Source: Mycobacterium sp. KBS0706 (GTDB lineage Bacteria > Pseudomonadota > Alphaproteobacteria > DSM-16000 > Inquilinaceae). Taken from it: DNA of 42,227 bases. How positions within the stretch are numbered: the first letter of the stretch is position 1; every line of letters starts with the position of its first letter. Location: the NCBI RefSeq assembly GCF_005938675.2, contig NZ_VCCH02000075.1, positions 1 to 42,227 on the forward strand, in the 5' to 3' direction. Of this stretch, positions 24,555 to 35,442 are shown in pieces. A program made the translations under genes and the position numbers. The notes beneath the pieces were generated by a model. That model ran no database searches. It saw only the letters and a list, made by a program, of their open reading frames with translations, and had not been told where the DNA came from.

Positions 24555-24959
24555 TCATCCCGCCGCGGCCATGTCCATCCACATCGGCTCGAAGACATGG
24601 CCGTCGGGGTCCTCGAAGGTGCGGCCGTACAGGAAGCCCAGGTCCTGGCGCTCGCGGATGTCGGCCCTGCCGCCGGCCGCCGCCGCGGCCTCGGTGATGG
24701 CGTCGACCTCCGCCCGGCTGTCGCGCGACAGGGCGATCAGCATGCCGATCGCCTCCCGCGGCTGCGCCAGCGGCCGCGGCGCGAAGGTCTGGAAGTAGGC
24801 CTGCGTCAGCAGCTGGAAGGTGATGGTGTCGGACCAGACCATCGAGGCGGCACGGTCGTCGCTGAACTGATCGTTCTTGCGGCAGCCGATCGCCTCGTAG
24901 AAGCGGATCGAGGCGGCGAGATCCGCCACCGGCAGGTTCACGAAGATCATCTTGGGCAT
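24555..24959 (-). CDS. VOC (glyoxalase/bleomycin-resistance fold) family protein
   Basis: The 134-residue product has the paired beta-alpha-beta-beta-beta VOC fold: 'MIFVNLPVADLAASIRFYEA' at the start and 'DLGFLYGRTFEDPDGHVFEPMW' at the end, the latter including the usual metal-region E. The residues between, with 'TQAYFQTFAPRPLAQP', suit the small PhnB/YcfH-like VOC proteins of unknown substrate. It follows the cupin gene on the minus strand after 38 nt with a GAAGGAGAG ribosome site, so the two are probably one transcript under the nearby MarR regulator. Confidence 0.87.
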   Translation of the reverse strand: MPKMIFVNLPVADLAASIRFYEAIGCRKNDQFSDDRAASMVWSDTITFQLLTQAYFQTFAPRPLAQPREAIGMLIALSRDSRAEVDAITEAAAAAGGRADIRERQDLGFLYGRTFEDPDGHVFEPMWMDMAAAG

Positions 24960-24997
24960 TGCAGCTCTCCTTCTCGTCCCCCGAGGGACGGTTCACG

Positions 24998-25333
24998 TCA
25001 CGCCGGCGCCTGCACGATCGTGTCGCTGGGATGGATGCCGATCAGCTCGAGCCGGCCGGTGCCGGTGTTCTCGAAGCGATGCGGCACATTGGCGGCGGCG
25101 ACGACGATGTCGCCCGGATAGCCCTTCGTCGTCTCGCCGCCGACGGTGAACTCGGCCTCGCCCTGCCGGACGATCCAGGTCTCGGGATAGGGGTGCACAT
25201 GCAGCGCCGATCCCTGGCCCGGCGCCGCATCGACCAGGAAGCACGACACCGCGCTGCCGAAGTCACGGCCCTCGAAGCGGACGGTCCGGCTCTGGCCCGG
25301 CTGCGGCTCCTGATGGCGACGAACCTGGAACAT
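24998..25333 (-). CDS. Small cytosolic cupin protein
   Basis: A 111-residue single-domain cupin without a signal peptide. 'GSALHVHPYPETWIVRQGEAEF' gives the first cupin motif (HxH...E) and 'GDIVVAAANVPHRFENTG' the second with the late histidine, so the metal site looks complete. The function is unknown; small cupins of this kind act as isomerases, dioxygenases or ligand sensors. It is the first gene of a two-gene unit with the VOC gene and faces a MarR regulator across an operator-bearing gap. Confidence 0.87.
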   Translation of the reverse strand: MFQVRRHQEPQPGQSRTVRFEGRDFGSAVSCFLVDAAPGQGSALHVHPYPETWIVRQGEAEFTVGGETTKGYPGDIVVAAANVPHRFENTGTGRLELIGIHPSDTIVQAPA

Positions 25334-25357
25334 TCGAGATCCTCCCCGCGATGGATT

Positions 25358-25375
25358 TATCTTCTCGAGAAGATA
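25358..25375. promoter_or_regulatory. MarR-type operator 1 (perfect palindrome)
   Basis: TATCTTCTCGAGAAGATA is an 18-bp perfect palindrome 24 bp before the cupin start, in the divergent cupin-marR gap. It has the size and symmetry expected for a dimeric MarR protein. The sequence is AT-rich against the GC-rich background and is repeated in near copy at 25387. Confidence 0.7.
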
Positions 25376-25386
25376 TATTTGCGAAT

Positions 25387-25404
25387 TATCTTCTCGTCAA
25401 GATA
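25387..25404. promoter_or_regulatory. MarR-type operator 2 (near copy)
   Basis: TATCTTCTCGTCAAGATA keeps both TATCTT/AAGATA arms of operator 1 and differs from it at two positions. The two copies are 29 bp apart centre to centre, a little under three helical turns. With operator 1 it could allow one regulator to repress both divergent genes. Confidence 0.65.
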
Positions 25405-25459
25405 TCTTGGGAAGGCGCCGTGGAAGGCGTATGTGTCGCCTGCAGGTGCGGAGGAACGG

Positions 25460-25999
25460 ATGACGGACGGAACCGACGGGACCGAGGACCATGTCGACCG
25501 GCTGCGCCGGCAATGGGCGCGGGAGCTGCCCGACCTCGACACCGAGCCGATGGCGGTGCTGGGGCGGGCCTACCGGCTGTCGAACCTGGTGCGCGGCGAC
25601 ATCGAGGCGACCTTCGCCGGCTTCGGCCTCGACCGCGGCGAGTTCGACGTGATCGGCACCCTGCGCCGGTCCGGACCGCCCTACCGGCTGACGCCGACCG
25701 AGCTGTACACCGCGCTGATGATGTCGTCGGGCGGCCTGACCCACCGGCTGGACCGGCTGGAGAAGGCGGGGCTGATCCGGCGCGAGAAGTCACCGCAGGA
25801 CGGACGCAGCGTGCTGGTCGGCCTGACCGCAGACGGCGCGGCGCGGGCCGAAGCCGCCTTCCGCGCCGACATGGCCCAGGAAGCCGCCGTGCTGCAGGCG
25901 CTGGACCCGGAGGAGCGCGCGGCGCTGGCCGGCCTGCTGCGCAAGCTGATCACGCGGATCGAAGCTGATTCGAATATGAAGGTTTCGAGACAAAGTTGA
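25460..25999 (+). CDS. MarR family transcriptional regulator
   Basis: The 179-residue product has the MarR winged helix: 'LDRGEFDVIGTLRRSGPPYRL', the recognition region 'LMMSSGGLTHRLDRLEKAGL' and the wing 'REKSPQDGRSVLVGLTADG'. A 25-residue acidic N-terminal extension precedes the dimerisation helix. GGAGGAACGG supports ATG 25460; the frame is open further upstream but crosses the operators. It is divergent from the cupin-VOC pair and probably represses it and itself. The ligand is unknown. Confidence 0.92.
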   Translation: MTDGTDGTEDHVDRLRRQWARELPDLDTEPMAVLGRAYRLSNLVRGDIEATFAGFGLDRGEFDVIGTLRRSGPPYRLTPTELYTALMMSSGGLTHRLDRLEKAGLIRREKSPQDGRSVLVGLTADGAARAEAAFRADMAQEAAVLQALDPEERAALAGLLRKLITRIEADSNMKVSRQS

Positions 26000-26166
26000 G
26001 ATTTCACCGCGAAGTCCGGCGGAAATCCCAGACTTCCGATGACCGCCGACAGCAATCTCAGCACTCGCGTTTGACAAGGACTTCCATCGCATCCTAGCGT
26101 CGCGCCCCCGCGGGTCGCCGCGGCGCAATCAAAAAAACAAGCCCAAGAACGAGAGCGGAAGACCAG

Positions 26167-27663
26167 ATGACCAAGATCGCCTCGCCGGCCTTCAGGGCCG
26201 CCCGCGACCCCGCCACCGACAAGCGAGCCTGGCTCGAATCCCATGAGGAGGGCTATCACAAGGGCCTGAAATCCCGGCAGGTGCAGATGATCGCCATCGG
26301 CGGCGCCATCGGCACCGGGCTGTTCCTCGGCGCCGGCGGCCGGCTGCAGCTGGCCGGCCCGGCCCTGGCCCTGGTCTACCTGGTCTGCGGCTTCTTCTCG
26401 TTCCTGATCCTGCGCGCCCTGGGCGAGCTGGTGATGCACCGCCCGACCTCCGGCAGCTTCGTCTCCTATGCCCGCGAGTTCCTCGGCGAACAGGCGTCCT
26501 TCGTCGCCGGCTGGATGTTCTTCCTGAACTGGGCGATGACCGGCATCGTCGATATCACCGCCGTGGCCCTGTACATGAAGTACTGGCCGATGTTCGGCGA
26601 CGTGCCGCAATGGCTGTTCGCGCTGGCGGCGCTGGGCGTCGTCACGGTGATGAACCTGGTCGGGGTCAAATGGTTCGGCGAGATGGAGTTCTGGTTCTCG
26701 CTGATCAAGGTGGCGGCGCTGGTGCTGTTCCTGGTGGTCGGCACCCTGATCCTCGGCAGCGGCATGGATGTCGCCGGCCACGCGTCGGGGCTGCAGCTGG
26801 TCTCCGACAATGGCGGCATCTTCCCGCACGGCATCCTGCCCGCCGTGGTCATCGTCCAGGGCGTGGTCTTCGCCTATGCCGGGATCGAGCTGATCGGCAC
26901 CGCCGCCGGCGAGGCCGAGGATGCACGCAAGATCCTGCCGCGGGCGATCAACAGCGTGATCTGGCGCATCGCGCTGTTCTATGTCGGCTCGGTCGTCCTC
27001 CTGGTGCTGCTCTTGCCCTGGACCGCGTACCAGGCCGGCACCAGCCCCTTCGTCACCTTCTTCGGCGCGCTCGGCGTACCCGGCATCGGCACGATCATGA
27101 ACATCGTGGTGCTGACCGCGGCGCTGTCCAGCCTGAACTCCGGCCTCTACTCCACCGGGCGGGTGCTGCGGTCGCTGGCGATGGGCGGGTCGGCGCCCGA
27201 ATTCGTCGCCCGGATGAACGCCCGCAAGGTACCCTATGCCGGCATCCTGGTGACGGTCGCGATCTACGCCGTCGGCGTGGTGCTGAACTACATCGTGCCG
27301 TCGCAGGTGTTCGAGATCGTGCTGAACATCGCCTCGCTCGGCATCATCAGCACCTGGGCCTTCATCCTGGTCTGCCAGCTGATGCTGCGCCGGGCGATCC
27401 ATCGGGGCGAGGCCGATCCCGTGTCCTTCCGCATGCCGGGAGCGCCGGTCAGCACCTGGATCACGCTCCTGTTCCTGCTGGGCGTGCTGGTGCTGATGGC
27501 GCTGGACTACCCGGTCGGATCGCTGACCGTGGCGGCGCTGCCGCTGATCGGCCTCGGCCTGCTGGTCGGCTGGGCGCTGGCCCGGAAGAAGGTGATGGCG
27601 CTGCGGCCCGACAGCCCGATGGCGGAGACCGAGCCGCTGGTGGCGACCGAGGGCCGGTCCTGA
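26167..27663 (+). CDS. ansP: L-asparagine permease (APC family, AnsP-like)
   Basis: The 498-residue product has about 12 membrane helices and matches AnsP of the amino acid transporter family very closely in remembered segments: 'WLESHEEGYHKGLKSRQVQM', IAIGGAIGTGLFLGAG, 'RALGELVMHRPTSGSFVSYA', 'VLTAALSSLNSGLYSTGR' and 'FEIVLNIASLGIISTWAFI'. It is a proton-coupled importer in the inner membrane. Related GABA, proline or phenylalanine permeases share the fold, but the SHEEGYHK start is typical of AnsP. No asparaginase gene is adjacent. A decayed copA fragment follows directly on the same strand. Confidence 0.9.
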   Translation: MTKIASPAFRAARDPATDKRAWLESHEEGYHKGLKSRQVQMIAIGGAIGTGLFLGAGGRLQLAGPALALVYLVCGFFSFLILRALGELVMHRPTSGSFVSYAREFLGEQASFVAGWMFFLNWAMTGIVDITAVALYMKYWPMFGDVPQWLFALAALGVVTVMNLVGVKWFGEMEFWFSLIKVAALVLFLVVGTLILGSGMDVAGHASGLQLVSDNGGIFPHGILPAVVIVQGVVFAYAGIELIGTAAGEAEDARKILPRAINSVIWRIALFYVGSVVLLVLLLPWTAYQAGTSPFVTFFGALGVPGIGTIMNIVVLTAALSSLNSGLYSTGRVLRSLAMGGSAPEFVARMNARKVPYAGILVTVAIYAVGVVLNYIVPSQVFEIVLNIASLGIISTWAFILVCQLMLRRAIHRGEADPVSFRMPGAPVSTWITLLFLLGVLVLMALDYPVGSLTVAALPLIGLGLLVGWALARKKVMALRPDSPMAETEPLVATEGRS

Positions 27664-27683
27664 CGCGGATTGCCCCGGCTGCA

Positions 27684-28053
27684 TGACCGGGGGCCACCGT
27701 CAACCTGGCGCTGGAGCGGCCGACATCGCCGTCGCCCCGGACGGGCCGGCTTCGGCCGAGGCCGATCTCCGCATCGCCATGGGCGGCGCGCCGACCTGGC
27801 GCTGGAGGCGGCGGCGATCACGCTGATGCGATCGGACCCGCGGCTGGTGGCCGATGCGCTGGCGATCAGCCGGGCGACCGGGAACAAGGTGCGGCAGAAT
27901 TCGTTCTGGGCCTTTGCGTACAATGTGGCCGGGCTGCCGCTGGCGGCGCCGGGCTTGCTCAATCCCGCGCTTGCCGGCGCGGCGATGGCGCTGAGCAGCA
28001 TCAGCGTCGTCACCAACGCGCTGCTGCTGCGGCGCTGGCGGCCGCGGGCATAG
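27684..28053 (+). pseudogene. copA: Remnant of a Cu(I)-exporting P-type ATPase (copA 3' end)
   Basis: Only the last 120 or so codons of a copper ATPase remain. The end reads 'LEAAAITLMRSDPRLVADAL', 'ATGNKVRQNSFWAFAYNVAG' and 'AGAAMALSSISVVTNALLLR', which is the last membrane pair of CopA. Upstream, '...AEADLRIAMGG' in another frame continues the expected IAMG.GAD region, so a one-base loss near 27788 breaks the frame. The catalytic DKTG, the GDGxND motif and all earlier domains are missing. It begins about 20 nt after the ansP stop and is followed by cueR, as an intact copA-cueR pair would be. Confidence 0.8.
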
Positions 28054-28131
28054 GAAGCGGTGTCGGGGCGCATCGGGCGCTTGCGCAGCGGGCATCCGAT
28101 GCGGTCCACTGGACCGGCGAGGGAGACGGCG

Positions 28132-28547
28132 ATGAACATCGGCGAGGCGGCACGGCATTCGGGCCTGCCGGCGAAGACCATCCGGTATTATGAGGAGATC
28201 GGGCTGGTCCGGCCCGATCGGCGCGACAACAATTATCGGGACTACGGTGCCCATACGCTGGAGGTGCTGCGCTTCCTGCGCCGGTCGCGCGAGTTCGGCT
28301 TCACCATCGAGCAGTGCCGCGCCCTGCTGACGCTGTATGAGGACCCGACGCGCTGCTCGTCCGAGGTGAAGTCGCTGGCCTCGACCCGGATGGTCGAGAT
28401 CGACGACAAGATCCGGGAGCTGGAGGCGCTGCGCGAGAGCCTGGGCAAGCTGGTGCACCAATGCCCCGGCGACCAAGACCCCGCCTGCCCGATCATCGAC
28501 GAACTGGCCGGCGCGCCGCTGCGCCGCACGGCGCTCGCCGCGATGCG

Positions 28548-28551
<4 letters not shown>
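28132..28551 (+). CDS. cueR: Cu(I)-responsive MerR-family regulator
   Basis: The 139-residue product has the MerR DNA-binding domain ('MNIGEAARHSGLPAKTIRYY', EEIGLVRP), a long dimerisation helix, and the metal loop CPGDQDPAC with C111 and C119, matching the two cysteines that bind Cu(I) in E. coli CueR (112 and 120). CueR normally activates copA. Here copA is only a fragment, so CueR either controls copper genes elsewhere or is left over. The ATG at 28132 gives the canonical N-terminus. The stop overlaps the start of the lipid kinase gene (ATGA). Confidence 0.92.
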
Positions 28552-29450
<899 letters not shown>

Positions 29451-30723
29451 CCGCGAGCAGCCACAGGCTGCCCAGCGCCGCCGCGATCAGCGACCCGGCC
29501 AGCACGCCCATCTTGGTCGCGTCCTGCAGCGCCGGGTCCTCGAAGGCCAGCGAGCCGATGAACAGACTCATGGTGAAGCCGATGCCGGCCAGCACCGAGA
29601 CGCCGCCGATCTGGGCCGTGGTCGCCCCCGCCGGCAGCGCCGCGAAGCCGAGCCGGATCGACGCCCAGGCGGCGACGCCGACGCCGAGCGACTTGCCGAT
29701 CACGAGGCCGGCGGCGATGCCGAGCGGCACCGGCTCGAGGAAGCTCGACAGGCTGGCCCCGGCAAAGGAGACGCCGGCATTGGCGAAGCCGAAGATCGGC
29801 ACCACCAGGAAGGCGACGACGTCGTGCAGCCCGTGCTCCAGCCGCAGCAGCGGCGGCTCGTCCTCGTCCTCCGCGGTGCGGTCGAGCGGCACCAGGAAGG
29901 CCAGCACCACCCCGGCCAGCGTGGCATGCAGGCCGGATTTCAGCACGAACAGCCAGACCACGGCGCCGACCACCAGATAGGGCCACAGCGCCTGCACCCT
30001 GAGCCAGTTGAACAGACACAGCAGGGCGACGCCGGCGACGGCCCAGGCCAGGAACGGCAGCGAGATGTCGCCGGTGTAGAACAGGGCGATGATCACCACC
30101 GCGGCGACGTCGTCGATGATCGCCAGCGCGGTCAGGAACACCTTCAGCGACACCGGCACCCGGCTGCCCAGCAGCGACAGCACACCGAGGGCGAAGGCGA
30201 TGTCGGTGGCGGCCGGGATCGCCCAGCCGCGCAGCGCCACCGGGTCGCCGACATTGATCACGGCGTAGATCAGGGCCGGCAGCACCACGCCGCCGACCGC
30301 GGCGATGCCGGGCAGCATCAGCGTCTCGCGCGACGACAACTCGCCCTGCAGGATCTCGCGCTTGATCTCGAGACCGACCAGCAGGAAGAACACCGCCATC
30401 AGCCCGTCATTGACCCAGTGCAGCAGCGTCTTCTCGAGCGCCAGATTGCCGAAGCGCAACCCGATCGGCAGATGCAGCAGGTCGTCATAGGCGCCGGCCA
30501 GCGGCGAGTTGGCGACGATCAGCGCCAGCACCGCCACCGCCATCAGCACGATGCCGCCCGCAGCCTCGATCTCGAGGAAGGAGCGGATCGCCGAGATCGG
30601 CTTGCGGACCAGCCAGGTCTTCACGGTCTCGGGCATCGGCTCCTGTCCGGCGTCGTGTCGGGCATGCCAAGGTGGGCGATCCGCCGGGCCGGCTCAACCG
30701 GAATCGGGGTGAGAGCGGTCGCG

Positions 30724-30814
30724 CGTAGGCTGGGTTCGCTTCGGGCGAACCCAACATTCCGCCACCGTCACGACCCCGATCCTGTTGGGTCCGCTGCTGC
30801 GAGCCCAACCTACG
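30724..30814. repeat. GTAGGTTGGGTTCGC-type palindromic repeat, copy 1
   Basis: CGTAGGCTGGGTTCGCTTCG opens the element and CCCAACCTACG closes it, with internal CGAACCCAACA and TGTTGGGTC hairpin arms. It is a 91-bp dyad related to the copy at 34457-34535. It lies in the divergent nhaA-recX gap. Similar 'GTAGG.TGGGTT' elements are scattered in many proteobacteria. Confidence 0.8.
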
Positions 30815-30856
30815 AAGCTGCTTGGCACCGGCCACCCCGGCGCGGCAGTGTCGGGC

Positions 30857-31420
30857 ATGGACCGACCGCCCCGCCGACCGCCCGCGCTCGACGATGCCGC
30901 CCTGGAACGGGCGGCGCTGGATTATCTCGGCCGCTATGCCGCCTCGACCGGTCAGCTGCGCCGGGTGCTGCAGCGCCGGATCCGGCGCGCCCTGCAGGCC
31001 GGGGCCGAGGTCGATGTCGAGGCGGTGGAGGCGCGGATCGCGGCGCTGCTGGACCGCATGGCCCGGTCGAAGCTGCTGGACGACGCGCAATTCGCCGAGA
31101 TGCGGATCGCCGGCCTGGCCCGCCGCGGCCGGTCGACCCGGGCGATCCGGGTCAAGCTGCGCGAGGCGGGAATCGACGAGACGGTTGCGGCCGAGGCGCT
31201 GTCCCTGTATGGCGGCGCGCCCGGGTTCGATCCGGACCGGACGGCGGCGATCCGGCTGGCGCGCCGGCGCAAGCTGGGACCGTTCCGGGCCGAGGCCGAC
31301 AGGCCTGAGCACCGGATGCGCGACCTGGCGGCGCTGGCCCGGGCCGGCTTCGCGCCCGGCCTGTGCCGGGCGGTGGTCGACGCGCCGGACGTGGCGGCGC
31401 TGGAGGCGGCGGAGGACTGA
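30857..31420 (+). CDS. recX: RecX family regulatory protein
   Basis: The 187-residue product has the three-helix tandem repeats of RecX: 'LDYLGRYAASTGQLRRVLQR', then 'LLDDAQFAEMRIAGLARRGR', then 'IRVKLREAGIDETVAAEAL'. RecX binds RecA filaments and limits recombination and SOS. recA is not in the window. MDRPPRRPPALDD is taken as the start; in-frame upstream codons run through the repeat element. Confidence 0.85.
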   Translation: MDRPPRRPPALDDAALERAALDYLGRYAASTGQLRRVLQRRIRRALQAGAEVDVEAVEARIAALLDRMARSKLLDDAQFAEMRIAGLARRGRSTRAIRVKLREAGIDETVAAEALSLYGGAPGFDPDRTAAIRLARRRKLGPFRAEADRPEHRMRDLAALARAGFAPGLCRAVVDAPDVAALEAAED

Positions 31421-31451
31421 CCCGCGGTCGCCGGGGGTTCGCGGTGTTGCA

Positions 31452-31493
31452 TTGACGTTCGGAAACGCGCTTCGGATAGTGTTTTGCGAACAT
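31452..31493 (+). promoter_or_regulatory. Promoter and GlpR-like half-sites before glpK
   Basis: TTGACG (31452-31457), a 17-nt spacer and GATAGT (31475-31480) form a fair promoter. ACGTTCG (31455-31461) and CGAACAT (31487-31493) are close to the two halves of the GlpR consensus (ATGTTCG-N4-CGAACAT) but are spaced 25 nt apart rather than 4, so a standard GlpR dimer site is not present. No glpR gene is in the window. Confidence 0.4.
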
Positions 31494-31516
31494 GGTCGGG
31501 GCAGGGGAAGACAGAG

Positions 31517-33010
<1,494 letters not shown>

Positions 33011-33055
33011 GTCGCATTCCCCACGCCGGCGCGGAAACGCGCCTTGATGTGCGGA

Positions 33056-33071
33056 TGTGAAAATTGTCGCA
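33056..33071 (+). promoter_or_regulatory. CRP-like site before ugpB
   Basis: TGTGA-AAATTG-TCGCA matches the CRP consensus TGTGA-N6-TCACA at nine of ten fixed bases, with A on the outer left and right flanks. It lies 78 bp before the ugpB start. The E. coli ugp operon is known to respond to cAMP-CRP as well as PhoB. A single near-match can arise by chance and no CRP gene is in the window. Confidence 0.4.
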
Positions 33072-33074
33072 AAA

Positions 33075-33127
33075 GCCTCGGCGCGCTGGCATGGTGCGGG
33101 GATGCGGCGCCCTGAGAGCGCCGAGGC
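33075..33127 (+). promoter_or_regulatory. 10-bp long-loop stem in the ugpB leader
   Basis: GCCTCGGCGC (33075-33084) and GCGCCGAGGC (33118-33127) are perfect inverted arms around a 33-nt loop, ending just before the ugpB ribosome site (GGGGAGAG, 33137-33144). It may be an mRNA leader structure or an operator. Confidence 0.35.
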
Positions 33128-33149
33128 ACAAGATTCGGGGAGAGACACC

Positions 33150-34451
33150 ATGAAACTGCGCCTTGCCACGGCCGCCGCCGCCGCGGCCCTGACCGTCAGC
33201 CTGCCCGCCCTCGCCGCCACCGAGATCCAGTGGTGGCACGCCATGACCGGGGCGAACAACGAGGTGGTCGAGACCCTGGCCAAGGAGTTCAACGACAGCC
33301 AGGCCGACTACAAGGTCGTGCCGGTGTTCAAGGGCACCTATCCAGAGACGCTGAACGCCGGCATCGCCGCCTTCCGCGCCGGCCAGCCGCCGCACATCCT
33401 GCAGGTGTTCGACGCCGGCACCGGCACCATGATGGCGGCGTCCAGCGCCGTGGTCCCGGTGGCCAAGGTGCTGCAGGCCGACGGCGTCACCTTCGACAAA
33501 TCGCAATATCTCGGCGGCGTGGTCAGCTACTACAGCACCGCCGATGGCGAGCTGCTGTCCTTCCCCTACAACAGCTCCTCGCCGATCCTCTATTACAACA
33601 AGGACGCCTTCAAGAAGGCGGGGCTGGACGAGAACACGCCGCCCAAGACCTGGCCGGAGCTGTTCGACGCGGCCAAGAAGATCAAGGCGGCGGGCTGGCC
33701 CTGCGGCTTCACCTCGACCTGGCTGACCTGGATCCAGCAGGAGAACTTCGCCGCCTGGAACAACGTGCCCTACGCCACCGAGCAGAACGGCCTGGCCGGG
33801 CTGGACCCGCAACTGCTGATCAACAGTGACCTCTATGTCCGCCACTTCCAGACCCTGGCCGACCTGCAGAAGGCCGGCGTGTTCTCCTATGGCGGCCGCA
33901 CCTCCGAGGCGAAGATCAAGTTCACCAGCGGCGAATGCGCCATGATGACGGAGTCCTCGGGCGGGCTGGGCGACATCGTCAAATCCGGCATCAACTACGG
34001 CACCAGCACCCTGCCCTACTACCCGGAAGCGGCGGGCGCGCCGCAGAACACCATCCCGGGCGGCGCCAGCCTGTGGGTCCTGGCCGGGCATCCGGACGCC
34101 GAATACAAGGGCGTGGCCAAGTTCTTCGAGTTCCTGTCGCAGACCCCGATCCAGGCCCGGCTGCACCAGAAATCCGGCTACCTGCCGATCACCATGGCGG
34201 CCTATGAGGAGACCAAGAAGTCCGGCTTCTACGACAAGAACCCGGGCCGCGAGATCCCGATCCTGCAGATGATGGGCAAGGCGCCGACCGACAATTCCAA
34301 GGGCGTGCGGGTGATCAACCTGCCGCAGGTCCGCGACATCATCAACGAGGAGCTGGAGCTGATGCTGAACGGCCAGCAGGACGCCAAGACCGCGCTCGAC
34401 AAGGCGGTCCAGCGCGCCAACGCCGCGATCAAGGAAGCCGCGGACCTGTAA
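33150..34451 (+). CDS. ugpB: sn-Glycerol-3-phosphate ABC transporter, binding protein
   Basis: The 433-residue product has a signal peptide (cleavage near residue 23, PALAA|TEI) and follows E. coli UgpB closely in remembered segments: IQWWHAMTG, 'NAGIAAFRAGQPPHILQVFD', 'PFNSSSPILYYNKDAFKKAG' (here PYNSSSP), 'GGASLWVLAG', 'HQKSGYLPITMAAYE' and 'GFYDKNPG'. It captures G3P or glycerophosphodiesters in the periplasm. ATG 33150 is fixed by the signal peptide and ribosome site. A palindromic repeat follows the stop by 5 nt. Confidence 0.94.
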   Translation: MKLRLATAAAAAALTVSLPALAATEIQWWHAMTGANNEVVETLAKEFNDSQADYKVVPVFKGTYPETLNAGIAAFRAGQPPHILQVFDAGTGTMMAASSAVVPVAKVLQADGVTFDKSQYLGGVVSYYSTADGELLSFPYNSSSPILYYNKDAFKKAGLDENTPPKTWPELFDAAKKIKAAGWPCGFTSTWLTWIQQENFAAWNNVPYATEQNGLAGLDPQLLINSDLYVRHFQTLADLQKAGVFSYGGRTSEAKIKFTSGECAMMTESSGGLGDIVKSGINYGTSTLPYYPEAAGAPQNTIPGGASLWVLAGHPDAEYKGVAKFFEFLSQTPIQARLHQKSGYLPITMAAYEETKKSGFYDKNPGREIPILQMMGKAPTDNSKGVRVINLPQVRDIINEELELMLNGQQDAKTALDKAVQRANAAIKEAADL

Positions 34452-34456
34452 GGCAT

Positions 34457-34535
34457 CGTAGGTTGGGTTCGCTTCGGCGAACCCAACAGCGACCGGCATC
34501 CCTGTTGGGTTCGCGTGCCGCGAACCCAACCTACG
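34457..34535. repeat. GTAGGTTGGGTTCGC-type palindromic repeat, copy 2
   Basis: The element opens CGTAGGTTGGGTTCGCTTCG and closes GCGAACCCAACCTACG, with TTGGGTTCG/CGAACCCAA hairpins inside both halves. It fills most of the ugpB-ugpA gap and is related to copy 1 at 30724-30814, suggesting mobility or recent spread. Confidence 0.85.
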
Positions 34536-34557
34536 CATCCACCACGACCCGCCCCGC

Positions 34558-35442
34558 ATGAATCGTCGCGCGATCTTCCCGAACACCGTCCTGCCCTATC
34601 TGCTGGTGGCGCCGCAGATCGCGATCACCGTGGTGTTCTTCTTCTGGCCGGCCGCCCAGGCAATCCGCCAGTCGATGCTGCGCGAGGATCCGTTCGGCCT
34701 TAGGACCCGCTTCGTCGGGGTCGACAATTTCGGCCGGGTGCTGGCCGACCCGGCCTATCTGAACTCGCTGCAGGTCACGGCCGTGTTCTCGATCGCGGTC
34801 GCGGTCTCGGCCCTGGTGGTGGCGCTGCTGCTGGCGGTGATGGCCGACCGGGTGGTGCGCGGCCAGGGGCTGTACCGCACACTGCTGCTGTCGCCCTACG
34901 CCATCGCCCCGGCGATCGCCGGCATGCTGTGGCTGTTCCTGTTCAACCCGTCGATGGGCACGCTGGCGGTGCTGCTGCGCCAGGCCGGCTTCGACTGGAA
35001 CCCCCTTCTGAACGGCGGCCAGGCGATGACGCTGGTGGTGGCCGCGGCCGCGTGGAAGCAGATCAGCTACAACTTCCTGTTCTTCCTGGCCGGGCTGCAG
35101 GCGATCCCGAAGAGCCTGATCGAGGCCGCGGCGATCGACGGCGCCGGGCCGGCCCACCGCTTCCGCACCATCATCTTCCCGCTGATCTCGCCGGTGTCGT
35201 TCTTCCTGCTGGTGGTCAACACCGTCTACGCCTTCTTCGACACGTTCGGCATCATCCACGCCGTGACCTCGGGCGGGCCGGGCAAGTCGACCGAGATCCT
35301 GGTCTACAAGGTCTACAATGACGGGTTCGTGAATCAACAGATGGGGGTATCAGCCGCCCAGTCGGTGATCCTGATGGTGCTGGTGATCGCGCTGACCTTC
35401 GTCCAGTTCCGCTATGTCGAGCGCCGGGTGCATTACGCATGA
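34558..35442 (+). CDS. ugpA: sn-Glycerol-3-phosphate ABC transporter, permease
   Basis: The 294-residue product has six membrane helices. It resembles UgpA in 'LPYLLVAPQIAITVVFFFWP', 'DPFGLRTRFVGVDNF' and the EAA loop 'SLIEAAAIDGAGPAHRFRTI'. The end 'VQFRYVERRVHYA' is typical. The ribosome site is poor, so translation may depend on upstream ribosomes despite the repeat between ugpB and ugpA. The stop overlaps the ugpE start by 4 nt. Confidence 0.94.
   Translation: MNRRAIFPNTVLPYLLVAPQIAITVVFFFWPAAQAIRQSMLREDPFGLRTRFVGVDNFGRVLADPAYLNSLQVTAVFSIAVAVSALVVALLLAVMADRVVRGQGLYRTLLLSPYAIAPAIAGMLWLFLFNPSMGTLAVLLRQAGFDWNPLLNGGQAMTLVVAAAAWKQISYNFLFFLAGLQAIPKSLIEAAAIDGAGPAHRFRTIIFPLISPVSFFLLVVNTVYAFFDTFGIIHAVTSGGPGKSTEILVYKVYNDGFVNQQMGVSAAQSVILMVLVIALTFVQFRYVERRVHYA

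Noticed and set aside
21788..24598. 936-codon minus-strand frame opposite gcd
   Set aside because: Antisense shadow of a well-supported quinoprotein gene; composition is low-complexity throughout.
24959..25459. Longer MarR start far upstream
   Set aside because: It would translate through both palindromic operators and the opposite-strand cupin gene; ATG 25460 has a strong ribosome site.
25681..27684. 667-codon minus-strand frame opposite ansP
   Set aside because: Shadow of the permease gene, rich in Gln/Asp/His, with no domain.
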